Assembly (NCBI GenBank): GCA_003250175.1
Contig: QKHD01000224.1
Location: 1-7,408, forward strand
Source of the DNA: Helicobacteraceae bacterium
GTDB lineage: Bacteria > Campylobacterota > Campylobacteria > Campylobacterales > SZUA-545
Direction of reading: 5' to 3'
DNA length: 7,408 nt
The notes under the pieces are model-generated. The model made no database searches. It had not been told where the DNA came from and saw nothing but the letters and a program-made list of their open reading frames with translations. A program made the position numbers and the translations under genes. The stretch's first letter is position 1; each line of letters opens with the position of its first letter. Shown here in pieces: positions 1-5,995 of this stretch.

Positions 1-254
1 TTGTACCAGTCGCAGATCGCTACGCGCAGCTTATAGATACCCTTGGAAACGGAGTAGCGGTGCGTCTTGGATTTTTTAATACTTTCAATCAGTTTGTCGA
101 CGATGTGTTGAGGGGTGTCGCCATCGGGATTTCCCATACTGAAATCGATGATGTCCTTGCCTGCGTGTCGCTCTTCCATTTTAAGATCATTCACGGCTGC
201 AAAGACGTATTTGGGCAGACGATTGATCTTTTCAAACTCAATTTCATCGAACAT
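1..254 (-). CDS. Class I/II PLP-dependent aminotransferase, N-terminal part (cut by left edge)
   Basis: The frame reads from an ATG at 254 down to base 3, and the gene continues beyond the window. The 84 visible residues start MFDEIEFEKINRLPKYVF. They include SMGNPDGDTP (residues 39-48) and YSVSKGIYKLR (67-77), which match the N-terminal arm and first domain of fold-type I aminotransferases of the alanine / LL-diaminopimelate aminotransferase group. The PLP lysine lies outside the window, so substrate cannot be assigned; transamination of alanine, aspartate or a lysine-pathway intermediate are all possible. An AAGGAG Shine-Dalgarno at 267-272 lies 12 bases before the ATG, inside the end of the upstream gene, and only four bases separate the two genes. 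From memory, the C. jejuni counterpart (Cj0150c) is followed by homoserine dehydrogenase, so the next gene may be hom. Confidence 0.88.
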   Translation of the reverse strand, partial: MFDEIEFEKINRLPKYVFAAVNDLKMEERHAGKDIIDFSMGNPDGDTPQHIVDKLIESIKKSKTHRYSVSKGIYKLRVAICDWY

Positions 255-258
255 GGTG

Positions 259-1098
259 TTACTCGGCTCCTTCGATTCTAATTTCGATACCGTGTTTAAG
301 ATTTTCGGATGTAAACATATCGGTTAGACGGATATATTTGGTTTCCTTCGGAAGCAGGAGTTTGATCGACTTGGTGGAGCGATCACGCTTATACATCTTG
401 AGGATTTCCAGGTTGGGATTATAGCAGATAATATACGGATGCCATAGGTCCGGATACTGGCTTTTTATAATCGCTACCGCCGCGGGTTGTTCGACCTGAA
501 TCCAGTATTCGCCGCGGGGGTCGTTCAGCGGCGTCATCTCTTCCAGACCGGTTGATACTTTGGAGGTATCAAGCAAAATCGGTTCCTTGGAGCTGAGACG
601 ATAATGCCAGTTGGTTTCATCGACCAAAACCGAATCAAAGGTGATGTTATATTTGAGTAGCTCGGTTCCCAGGGTAATAGGATCAATGGCGTGCTGGCTT
701 TTGTAACCGACGGTCCAGTGGGTCTGGTTGGTGTCACGCACCAGTTCATGAGTCAGAATATAGTGATATCCCAGTTTAGTCAGGGCATCGGAGAGGGCTT
801 TCATCATAAAAAGCGGGTTCATTTCCGATGAAAAGGTGGTCAGAATCGCTTCGGGCTGGCGGTAAAAAAGCTTAATCAGGCCGTTTTCTTTGAGGACACT
901 GATGACCTTGATGACATCAACGTGGCCATCGGGGAAAACGAACTCGTCTTCATATTGGAAAAGAACACCCAGGAGTTTTTTGTGGGTCGTGAGGCTGGCC
1001 GGATCAACCAGGTTGTTGATGGTTTCGTCCAGAATTTCCGATGCGTGCAGCGAAACGGCGAGACCGAGAATCAGAAACCAGCGTAGAAAAAACTTCAT
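259..1098 (-). CDS. Conserved exported (periplasmic) protein of unknown function, Cj0151c-like
   Basis: This 279-residue protein has a clear Sec-type signal peptide. A short positive N-terminus (MKFFLR) is followed by a hydrophobic core at residues 7-16, with probable cleavage near SLHA/SE at 19/20. There is no lipobox cysteine and no second membrane segment, so the mature protein is predicted to be soluble in the periplasm. The mature part looks mixed alpha/beta, with a helix-rich first half (about 21-120) and a strand-rich second half (about 125-279) rich in Trp, Tyr and Pro. I recognise no catalytic motif or named domain. The ATG overlaps the stop of the preceding gene as ATGA (1095-1098) and has no close Shine-Dalgarno (only a distant GGGGAA), so translation is probably coupled. 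Position and type match what I recall of Cj0151c in Campylobacter, but function is unknown. Confidence 0.85.
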   Translation of the reverse strand: MKFFLRWFLILGLAVSLHASEILDETINNLVDPASLTTHKKLLGVLFQYEDEFVFPDGHVDVIKVISVLKENGLIKLFYRQPEAILTTFSSEMNPLFMMKALSDALTKLGYHYILTHELVRDTNQTHWTVGYKSQHAIDPITLGTELLKYNITFDSVLVDETNWHYRLSSKEPILLDTSKVSTGLEEMTPLNDPRGEYWIQVEQPAAVAIIKSQYPDLWHPYIICYNPNLEILKMYKRDRSTKSIKLLLPKETKYIRLTDMFTSENLKHGIEIRIEGAE

Positions 1099-1931
1099 TC
1101 GGTGGGTGTCTGTTCCCCGGTTTCGCTTTGTTCGACAGGTTCGCTGCCGGCTTCTTCAGCTGCCGGTTCAGGTTTTTTTGGAGGAATCGGTACTTTTACG
1201 ACATTGAGTTCGCCGTTTTGATAAGTGACACGGAAGACATTGCGTTCACGCGGCTCGATCACCTGATCATTGAAGACCAGTTTGAAATAGCCGTGTCCGA
1301 AGGTGATACGCTGATCTCGGGAAGGATCAAGATCGTAGGTGTCTTTGAAGATCGTATTGATCTGTTCGTTATTGTCCAGGTATTTGATGCCGACCCAGAG
1401 TTTGACATTCGACTGGATGTAGAAGGTGTCTTTTTTAACCGGTGGCGTGATGGTGTGCTCTTCCTCTTTTTTTTCAGGAAGGGCCAGGGTTTGGTCCTCG
1501 GACAGGGTCGTGTTTTTATCCTCAATCGCCTGTTGGGCTTCATCGATGATGTAGCTTTCCGTTTCGCTGGTTGCCGGTTCGACATTGTCGCTGGGGTAGA
1601 GGGCGAAGAGAACGATAAAGAGGGCGATAATACCCAGCGTGATGGTGATAAAGAGTTTGTTTTCCAAAAGGGATTCGCTCTCTTTTGGGGCGATAATAAA
1701 GATGTCCTTGTCATCGGCGTGTTCAAGTTTGTAGACTTCAAACTCGTCCAGCCACTCCTGAAGGTTCAGGTCATATTCCCGTTCGAGAATATTGATAAAT
1801 CCGGATGCCTTGGTCTTTCCGAATGCATCATAACGTTTATCGACGATTGCCTTGAAAGCGTCGACGGAGATGCAGGTTCGCTGGGCAACCTCGATCGGGT
1901 CCAGTTTGCTTAACTCTTCAAATCCTCTCAT
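1095..1931 (-). CDS. Single-pass inner-membrane protein with RodZ-like layout, Cj0152c-like
   Basis: This is a 278-residue protein taken from the ATG at 1931, which has AGGA (1938-1941) six bases upstream. A TTG at 1946 would add five residues but has less support. Layout: a cytoplasmic domain at residues 1-90, including a possible helix-turn-helix-like stretch (about 10-60, with DPIEVAQRTCISVDAFKAIV); one hydrophobic transmembrane segment at 92-112 after basic and polar residues; an acidic, low-complexity linker (113-168); a strand-rich domain (about 169-247); and a Pro/Glu-rich tail (248-278). The order HTH-like region, membrane segment, flexible linker, beta domain resembles the cytoskeletal protein RodZ, but I cannot show homology. 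The reading frame overlaps the end of the methyltransferase gene by 14 bases and the next gene by ATGA. An A8 tract (1467-1474) encodes part of the linker. Function is unknown. Confidence 0.85.
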   Translation of the reverse strand: MRGFEELSKLDPIEVAQRTCISVDAFKAIVDKRYDAFGKTKASGFINILEREYDLNLQEWLDEFEVYKLEHADDKDIFIIAPKESESLLENKLFITITLGIIALFIVLFALYPSDNVEPATSETESYIIDEAQQAIEDKNTTLSEDQTLALPEKKEEEHTITPPVKKDTFYIQSNVKLWVGIKYLDNNEQINTIFKDTYDLDPSRDQRITFGHGYFKLVFNDQVIEPRERNVFRVTYQNGELNVVKVPIPPKKPEPAAEEAGSEPVEQSETGEQTPTE

Positions 1932-2607
1932 GTGTAATCCTATCAATTAGAATGGCCGCTGCACTGCCGACGTTGAGCGAATCGAAGGCATGGTGCATGC
2001 GGATTGTAACTTGATGATCCAGTTTTTTGATCAGTCGGGCGGGGAGTCCTTCCCCTTCACTTCCGAGGAAAAGAGCCGTTTTTTTCCCGGAAATTCCCTG
2101 GGGCATGTCGCTCCCCTCAAGGGTGGCACCCAGGGTGGTAAACCCTGCGGTTGCCAGGTCGTTATGGAGGTCAAAAACATTTTTTACCACCATGATGGGC
2201 AGGTCAAAAATAGCACCGCTACTGCTTTTGACCGCTCCCTGCCAGTTGACCTGGTTCAAACCGGTAATGACCATGGCGTCAATACCTAGAGCAAAGGCAC
2301 TGCGCATAATGGCCCCGATATTTCCCATATCGGTAATTCCGCACAAAACTATTAGCCGATTGTAACGTTTAAGGTTGTCCGCTGGCAGGGGCTCGAAGGG
2401 TTCGAGTTCTGCCAGCATACCCTGATGGTTGTTGCCACGACTGAGTGCCTGGGCCTTTTTTTCATCCAGACGTTCAACACGAATGCCTTTTTTCGTAATT
2501 GTCGAAAACAGTTTCTTATCGACTTCTTTTGCCAGCATCACCCGTTTGATGAGTGAAGGGTGCTTTTCCAATACGTAGTTTAGTACCTGTTTTCCATATA
2601 CAATCAT
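1918..2607 (-). CDS. rlmB: TrmH/SpoU-family RNA 2'-O-ribose methyltransferase (RlmB-like)
   Basis: This 229-residue SPOUT enzyme transfers methyl from S-adenosylmethionine to a ribose 2'-OH. The best match is RlmB, which modifies G2251 of E. coli 23S rRNA, but tRNA-directed members look similar. An N-terminal substrate-binding domain (about 1-75) carries the RlmB-like HQGM motif at 61-64. The SPOUT domain shows motif 1 with N96 and R102 (NIGAIMRSA, 96-104), motif 2 LFLGSEGEGL (179-188) and motif 3 SLNVGSAAAIL (210-220), the regions that form the trefoil knot and cofactor pocket. Length is close to the usual 230-250 residues. The start MIVYGKQ is typical, but its GAGG Shine-Dalgarno core touches the ATG directly, and a 9-bp inverted repeat lies just upstream. 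The stop overlaps the next gene by 14 bases. Exact target (23S versus tRNA) is not proven. Confidence 0.9.
   Translation of the reverse strand: MIVYGKQVLNYVLEKHPSLIKRVMLAKEVDKKLFSTITKKGIRVERLDEKKAQALSRGNNHQGMLAELEPFEPLPADNLKRYNRLIVLCGITDMGNIGAIMRSAFALGIDAMVITGLNQVNWQGAVKSSSGAIFDLPIMVVKNVFDLHNDLATAGFTTLGATLEGSDMPQGISGKKTALFLGSEGEGLPARLIKKLDHQVTIRMHHAFDSLNVGSAAAILIDRITHERI
1938..1941 (-). promoter_or_regulatory. Shine-Dalgarno deciding the start of the RodZ-like gene
   Basis: AGGA lies six bases before the ATG at 1931, inside the last codons of the upstream methyltransferase gene. This favours the ATG over the TTG at 1946, which lies upstream of this site. Confidence 0.55.
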
Positions 2608-2611
2608 CCTC

Positions 2612-2640
2612 GGATTCTAACGATATTTTACTTAGAATCC
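2612..2640 (-). repeat. Perfect 9-bp inverted repeat in the rlmB leader
   Basis: On the minus strand GGATTCTAA (2640-2632) is followed by an 11-base AT-rich loop and the exact complement TTAGAATCC (2620-2612), ending four bases before the rlmB ATG. No T-run follows, so it is not an intrinsic terminator. It could be an mRNA hairpin affecting ribosome access, or a DNA operator. It sits in the 64-base gap between rsmI and rlmB, the largest gap in this gene cluster. The loop contains TAAAAT, a possible weak -10, without a recognisable -35. Confidence 0.6.
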
Positions 2641-2671
2641 CTCTGAAAACGCGGGATGGATGGGGCTGGGT

Positions 2672-3490
2672 TTATTTTTCGTTTAGGAGGTCGTTGTAGC
2701 ACTCTTTAGGGGAGCGCCCGGTCATTTTGGCGAGAATTTTTGCCAGTTCTTTTTTGGGAGCATTAAGCTCTTTGATCATGCCTAAAAGCTCCGGATCATA
2801 CCCTCCGGAGGTTTGGGCGTTAACCACGACGACCCATTCACCTTTTGTATTGGCGGTTTGAAAAATTTCTTTGAGCTCTTTTGCGGTGGCCTTATGGGCG
2901 GTTTGGTGGAGTTTTGTCATCTCTTTGATGGCAAATATCTCAGTATCGGGATAAAACTCGGCCAGTTCGTCGACCAGTTTTTCGATGCGGTGGGGGGACT
3001 CGTACAAAATAGCCGGAATCCCTTTGCCCAGGGCGTCATGGAGATCATTGAGGCGCTCTTTACCCTTGTGGGGAAGAAATCCGTGGAAATAGAAATGCAC
3101 CGTGTCAAAACCGCTCATGACCAGCGCCATGAGGGCTGCGTTTGCACCGGGGAGTACATCATAAGAAAGGGCATTTTGCTGGCAATAGCGGATTAGGGAG
3201 AGGCCTGGGTCGGATATACCGGGCATACCTGCATCACTTAAATAGAGACAGTTGTTCTCAAAGAGATTTTCCGGAAGATTGCTGAGAAACTGTTTTTCAT
3301 TATGGGAGTGGAAGGGATAAAAACGGTAATTGGGGAAAGTAACGCCCAGCTTCTCCTCGAGCAGAGAAAGCAGGCGCTTGGTTACCCTGGTATCTTCGCA
3401 AAGGAGCACATCGGCTGCTTTGAGTGCCTCGATGCTGCGCAGGGAGATGTCATCGAGGTTGCCTATGGGAGTAGGCACCAGGGTTAGCAT
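2672..3490 (-). CDS. rsmI: 16S rRNA (cytidine-1402 2'-O)-methyltransferase RsmI
   Basis: This 272-residue protein is a tetrapyrrole-methylase-fold enzyme that uses S-adenosylmethionine to methylate the 2'-OH of C1402 in the decoding centre of 16S rRNA. Visible family signatures in order: VPTPIGNLDDISLRSIEAL (5-23), CEDTR (31-35), SDAGMPGISDPG (85-96), LPGANA (113-118), HGFLP (136-140), YESPHR (163-168), KEMTK (189-193) and GEWVVVV (218-224). A short helical tail (about 243-272, with SPKECYNDLL) corresponds to the C-terminal domain of the family. Length is normal. The ATG lies six bases after the rpmE stop and no convincing Shine-Dalgarno precedes it (the spacer is TCCCCC), so translation may depend on ribosomes finishing rpmE. 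Placement behind an L31 gene fits a ribosome-biogenesis cluster. Confidence 0.95.
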   Translation of the reverse strand: MLTLVPTPIGNLDDISLRSIEALKAADVLLCEDTRVTKRLLSLLEEKLGVTFPNYRFYPFHSHNEKQFLSNLPENLFENNCLYLSDAGMPGISDPGLSLIRYCQQNALSYDVLPGANAALMALVMSGFDTVHFYFHGFLPHKGKERLNDLHDALGKGIPAILYESPHRIEKLVDELAEFYPDTEIFAIKEMTKLHQTAHKATAKELKEIFQTANTKGEWVVVVNAQTSGGYDPELLGMIKELNAPKKELAKILAKMTGRSPKECYNDLLNEK

Positions 3491-3496
3491 GGGGGA

Positions 3497-3697
3497 TTAG
3501 TCGAGGTTGTATTTCTTCTTGAACTTCTCGATACGACCAGTCGCGTCAACCATTTTTTCAGATCCTGTGAAGAATGGGTGGCATTTGTCGCACACGTCCA
3601 GACGGATCTTGTCTTGCGTTGATTTTACGGAGAAGCTGTTACCACAAGCGCATGTTACTTCGCATTCAACCATTGCCGGGTGCAGATCTTTTTTCAT
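3497..3697 (-). CDS. rpmE: 50S ribosomal protein L31, zinc-binding type
   Basis: This 66-residue protein starts MKKDLHP, as L31 proteins do. It carries the four zinc cysteines of the C+ type: C16 and C18 in CACGN, and C36 and C39 in CDKCH. The family signature CDKCHPFFTG and the basic tail KFKKKYNLD are present. C12 is an additional cysteine. L31 bridges the 50S and 30S subunits. I chose the ATG at 3697 because AGGTGA (3703-3708) is correctly spaced from it and L31 proteins begin MKK. In-frame GTG (3706) and ATG (3703) codons would add three or two residues and overlap the Shine-Dalgarno. A TATAAT promoter lies just upstream, so this is probably the first gene of the translation cluster. No cysteine-free zinc-independent paralogue is visible in the window. 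Confidence 0.96.
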   Translation of the reverse strand: MKKDLHPAMVECEVTCACGNSFSVKSTQDKIRLDVCDKCHPFFTGSEKMVDATGRIEKFKKKYNLD

Positions 3698-3702
3698 TGT
3701 CA

Positions 3703-3708
3703 TCACCT
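3703..3708 (-). promoter_or_regulatory. Shine-Dalgarno deciding the rpmE start
   Basis: AGGTGA ends five bases before the ATG at 3697 (AGGT core seven bases away). The other in-frame start codons at 3703 and 3706 overlap this site and so cannot use it. Confidence 0.65.
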
Positions 3709-3734
3709 ATATATCATAGAGTTTTAAGTGCAGA

Positions 3735-3740
3735 ATTATA
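3735..3740 (-). promoter_or_regulatory. Sigma-70 type -10 element for rpmE
   Basis: A perfect TATAAT on the minus strand is preceded by a T/A-rich stretch (TTATTTTTA). This is the usual look of epsilonproteobacterial promoters, which have a strong -10 and periodic T-rich upstream DNA rather than a clear -35. Transcription would start near 3728, giving a leader of about 30 bases with the Shine-Dalgarno inside it. No good TTGACA-like element is present. This probably drives rpmE and the genes after it. Confidence 0.65.
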
Positions 3741-3741
3741 T

Positions 3742-3770
3742 AAAAATAAGCTTAATATAAGGTTAAGCCC
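3742..3770 (-). terminator. Weak intrinsic terminator-like hairpin at the end of murG
   Basis: On the minus strand GGGCTTAA (3770-3763) can pair with TTAAGCTT (3755-3748): six Watson-Crick pairs plus two G-U pairs around a seven-base loop, followed by A and five T (3746-3742). The last two bases of the left arm belong to the murG TAA stop. The stem is AT-rich, so termination is likely partial. It directly abuts the rpmE -10 element, which fits a transcription-unit boundary. Confidence 0.4.
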
Positions 3771-4773
3771 TGAGGATTTTTTCTACGATGCAGGAAGTTC
3801 CTGATGGAGAAAAGGTTTCAAGGAGCTTTTGCGACATATTACGATGATCCTCGTCCAAGAGTTGAAGAAAGCGCTCATCACTCAGCTCATTTTCACGAAC
3901 GCAGTAGGCCATTCCACGTTCAACCAGCGACTGGGCATTATAAAACTGGTGATCTGATGCCGCGTGGGGGTAGGGTATGAAAAGTGTAGGCAGGGCATTG
4001 GCATAAATTTCAAAGAGTGAACTGGCTCCGGAACGGGCGACGGCAAAATCGGCCTGGGACAGAAGTGCTCCCATGTCAGAACAAAAAGCCATACAGGTAA
4101 CGTTGAGGGATTGATCACGGTAAAAACTACTTACACGTTCATAATCCCGTTCGCCGCATAGATGAATGATGGTTTTTCCTTCGAAAAGGAGGCGTTTGGC
4201 AGAATGCATGGCCAGGTCATTGATCGCTTTAGCTCCCAAAGAACCACCCATAAACAGAACGGTTTTTACTTCCGTACGTAAACGGCGACTCTCAAAAAAA
4301 ACTTTTCCCACGGGGTAGTCTGGACAGGGGGATTCCGGATCAAAGGAAGAAAAAAATCCCTTGGCAAAGGGTTTGGTCAAACGGTTGAGCAGTCCGCTTT
4401 TGGCATTTTGCTCATGAATAAAGAGGGGAATACGAAAGAGAATGGCAGCAAAAACTGCCGGCGCGGCGGAGTATCCTCCCACACTAAAAACGGCACGGAT
4501 ACCATGCTGTTTAAAGTGCTTACGAAGGGTCAAGGTGAAAAAGAGAATTTTCCCCAGTTGGATGATTTTTCCCACTAAGCCCTTGTTAACGACACCGGCC
4601 GATTGCAAAAAGAGGGTATCGCTCCATCCGGAATCGTCGGCAAACCACTTTTGATCCTGACCATAGGTAGAGCCAATATAGCAGGGAGACATACCTCGGA
4701 GGTTGAGTTCTTCTTTAACGAGCTGGGCGATGCGCAGGTGCCCGCCGGTTCCGCCACCGGTAATAAGAATCAG
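3763..4773 (-). CDS. murG: UDP-N-acetylglucosamine transferase MurG (lipid II synthase), probable CTG start
   Basis: MurG is a GT-B glycosyltransferase on the inner face of the cytoplasmic membrane. It adds GlcNAc from UDP-GlcNAc to lipid I, giving lipid II. Counting CTG at 4773 as residue 1, motifs are TGGGTGGH (5-12, lipid-substrate loop), GGYSAAPAVFAA (99-110), IHEQNAKSG (119-127), GGSLGAKAIN (176-185), ARSGASSLFE (246-255) and PYPHAASDHQFYNA (267-280, nucleotide-sugar site). Length is 336 residues, near the family norm. The only conventional in-frame start is a GTG at 4821, which would add 16 atypical residues, overlap ftsW by 52 bases and has no Shine-Dalgarno. CTG at 4773 has AAGAGGG seven bases upstream, overlaps the ftsW stop as CTGA, and gives a normal N-terminus (MILITGGG). 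Product is certain; the start is inferred. Confidence 0.95.
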   Translation of the reverse strand: MILITGGGTGGHLRIAQLVKEELNLRGMSPCYIGSTYGQDQKWFADDSGWSDTLFLQSAGVVNKGLVGKIIQLGKILFFTLTLRKHFKQHGIRAVFSVGGYSAAPAVFAAILFRIPLFIHEQNAKSGLLNRLTKPFAKGFFSSFDPESPCPDYPVGKVFFESRRLRTEVKTVLFMGGSLGAKAINDLAMHSAKRLLFEGKTIIHLCGERDYERVSSFYRDQSLNVTCMAFCSDMGALLSQADFAVARSGASSLFEIYANALPTLFIPYPHAASDHQFYNAQSLVERGMAYCVRENELSDERFLQLLDEDHRNMSQKLLETFSPSGTSCIVEKILRA

Positions 4774-5939
4774 AGTTTTGCCCTCTTGCTGACCATGAGG
4801 ACCATACCGATGGCCAGACACAAGGCCAGCATGGAACTACCGCCGTAGCTGATAAACGGTACGGCAATACCCTTGAGAGGAATCAAGCCGATGATACCCA
4901 TGGCATTCATCAAAAACTGCAGGCTGATCATAATAGCAATCCCGACGCTAAAGAGGTAGTAAACGTGGTTTTCACTACGGTTGGAGATTTTTAAAATCCG
5001 GTAGATGAGCAGAAGCATCAAAATCGTGATAAGAAAAATACCGATCAGTCCGGTCTCTTCCGCAATACCTGCCAGGACAAAGTCGGAGTGAACGTCGCTT
5101 AAAAAGCCCAGCTTGGCAATCCCCCCGCCAATGCCCATCCCGTTCATACCGCCGTGGTTAATGGCACTAAGAGCCTGGGAGACCTGGTAGGATTGATCCA
5201 CGCCGGCCTCTTCCAGACGGAGGGCATTGGCGATGGAGTCGGGAAAAAAGGAGAGAATATACTCCTGAACATTGGCCCACCACTGTTTAATCCGGACAAT
5301 TCGGTGGCTTGAGGCCAGGATCAAGGTAACCGCAGCCACAAATCCCATGGAGATGAGCAGCATAAAGAGGCGGAAACTAAATCCCGCAAAGAGCAGCATC
5401 AAAAGTAGAGTCGCACCTAACACGACGGTCTGTCCGAAGTCATTTTGGATAATAGCAATCAAAGTAACGGCAACAAGAAAAATCAGTCCGTAGGGAGCAA
5501 CCATCTTCATTTCATGCAGCAAGGTGGAGCGTTCCGGTTTGAGGTAGTATTTACGAGTCAAGCTCCAGCTTAGGAAAAAGACGAACCCAACTTTAAAAAA
5601 CTCCACAGGCGAGATGCTGAAAATGGGTGTCCGGATCCAGCGCTTGGCACCGTTGATGGTGGGAACAATATCGCTGGGTAGAAAATACATGAGAAACATC
5701 AAAAACATAACAGGGAGAAAGAGTAAAAAACCGATGGTAGAGAGCCATTTTGCCGGGTCCAGTCGGGATATCGACCACATCATGAAGATGCCGCCAAAAC
5801 CGACGACTGACTCAATCATGAGAAAGTGATAGGGGCTGATGTTATTGGCGTAGGTAAAATATACAGGCAGTGAATAGGAGAAAGTAATACCGAAGATAAT
5901 GAGCATGGAGGCGAAAATAAATAGCCACTTGTCCGTCAT
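4770..5939 (-). CDS. ftsW: SEDS-family peptidoglycan polymerase FtsW
   Basis: This 389-residue multi-pass membrane protein polymerises lipid II into glycan strands at the septum, together with a class B penicillin-binding protein. About ten hydrophobic segments can be seen, the first at residues 5-28. SEDS signatures in order are NGAKRWI (96-102), SPVEFFKV (110-117), QNDFGQ (165-170, where many members have QPDFG), YQVSQALSAINHGG (251-264), the large-loop region HSDF with the conserved aspartate at 286, AEETGLIG (293-300), and PLKGIAVPFISYGGSSML (354-371). The last is the strongest family mark. RodA is a paralogue, but adjacency to murG favours FtsW. The ATG has a modest AGGG five bases upstream. 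The stop overlaps the probable murG start (CTGA). An extended -10 lies in the 56-base gap before the gene. Confidence 0.93.
   Translation of the reverse strand: MTDKWLFIFASMLIIFGITFSYSLPVYFTYANNISPYHFLMIESVVGFGGIFMMWSISRLDPAKWLSTIGFLLFLPVMFLMFLMYFLPSDIVPTINGAKRWIRTPIFSISPVEFFKVGFVFFLSWSLTRKYYLKPERSTLLHEMKMVAPYGLIFLVAVTLIAIIQNDFGQTVVLGATLLLMLLFAGFSFRLFMLLISMGFVAAVTLILASSHRIVRIKQWWANVQEYILSFFPDSIANALRLEEAGVDQSYQVSQALSAINHGGMNGMGIGGGIAKLGFLSDVHSDFVLAGIAEETGLIGIFLITILMLLLIYRILKISNRSENHVYYLFSVGIAIMISLQFLMNAMGIIGLIPLKGIAVPFISYGGSSMLALCLAIGMVLMVSKRAKL
4781..4787 (-). promoter_or_regulatory. Shine-Dalgarno supporting a CTG start for murG
   Basis: AAGAGGG (GAGG core 4785-4782) lies seven bases before CTG at 4773 and inside the last codons of ftsW. 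It is downstream of the GTG at 4821 and so cannot serve it. There is no ATG, GTG or TTG in the murG frame at a suitable distance. Confidence 0.55.
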
Positions 5940-5966
5940 AAGTACCCTAACACTGATTTGGGACTA

Positions 5967-5975
5967 ATTGTAACA
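5967..5975 (-). promoter_or_regulatory. Extended -10 promoter element upstream of ftsW
   Basis: TGTTACAAT on the minus strand fits an extended -10 (TGn followed by TACAAT, one mismatch to TATAAT). It is preceded by T-rich DNA and lies 27 bases before the ftsW ATG. No clear -35 is seen. It would allow ftsW-murG to be transcribed separately from plsX-fabH; read-through from fabH is also possible because I see no good terminator in the gap. Confidence 0.5.
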
Positions 5976-5995
5976 GGTTAAAGAATAAAAAGGGA

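Noticed and set aside
1041..1913. A 290-codon open frame on the plus strand, as long as the real gene opposite it
   Set aside because: It is antisense to the RodZ-like gene, its protein is an odd Phe/Asp/Val-rich sequence explained by the complement of Lys/Glu codons, its ATG lies opposite a signal-peptide region, and it has no Shine-Dalgarno.
2455..2463. A dnaX-type slippery sequence (A AAA AAG) in phase within rlmB
   Set aside because: It encodes an ordinary Glu-Lys-Lys, I see no downstream stimulatory stem-loop or upstream Shine-Dalgarno-like stimulator, and the full-length frame contains all essential methyltransferase motifs.
2651..2670. Short tandem GGAT repeat in the rsmI-rlmB gap
   Set aside because: Only two adjacent units are present; this is expected by chance and nothing else in the window repeats it.
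3713..3718. Second -10-like hexamer TATGAT before rpmE
   Set aside because: A transcript from it would begin at or beyond the Shine-Dalgarno, leaving no usable leader; the upstream TATAAT is better placed and a perfect match.
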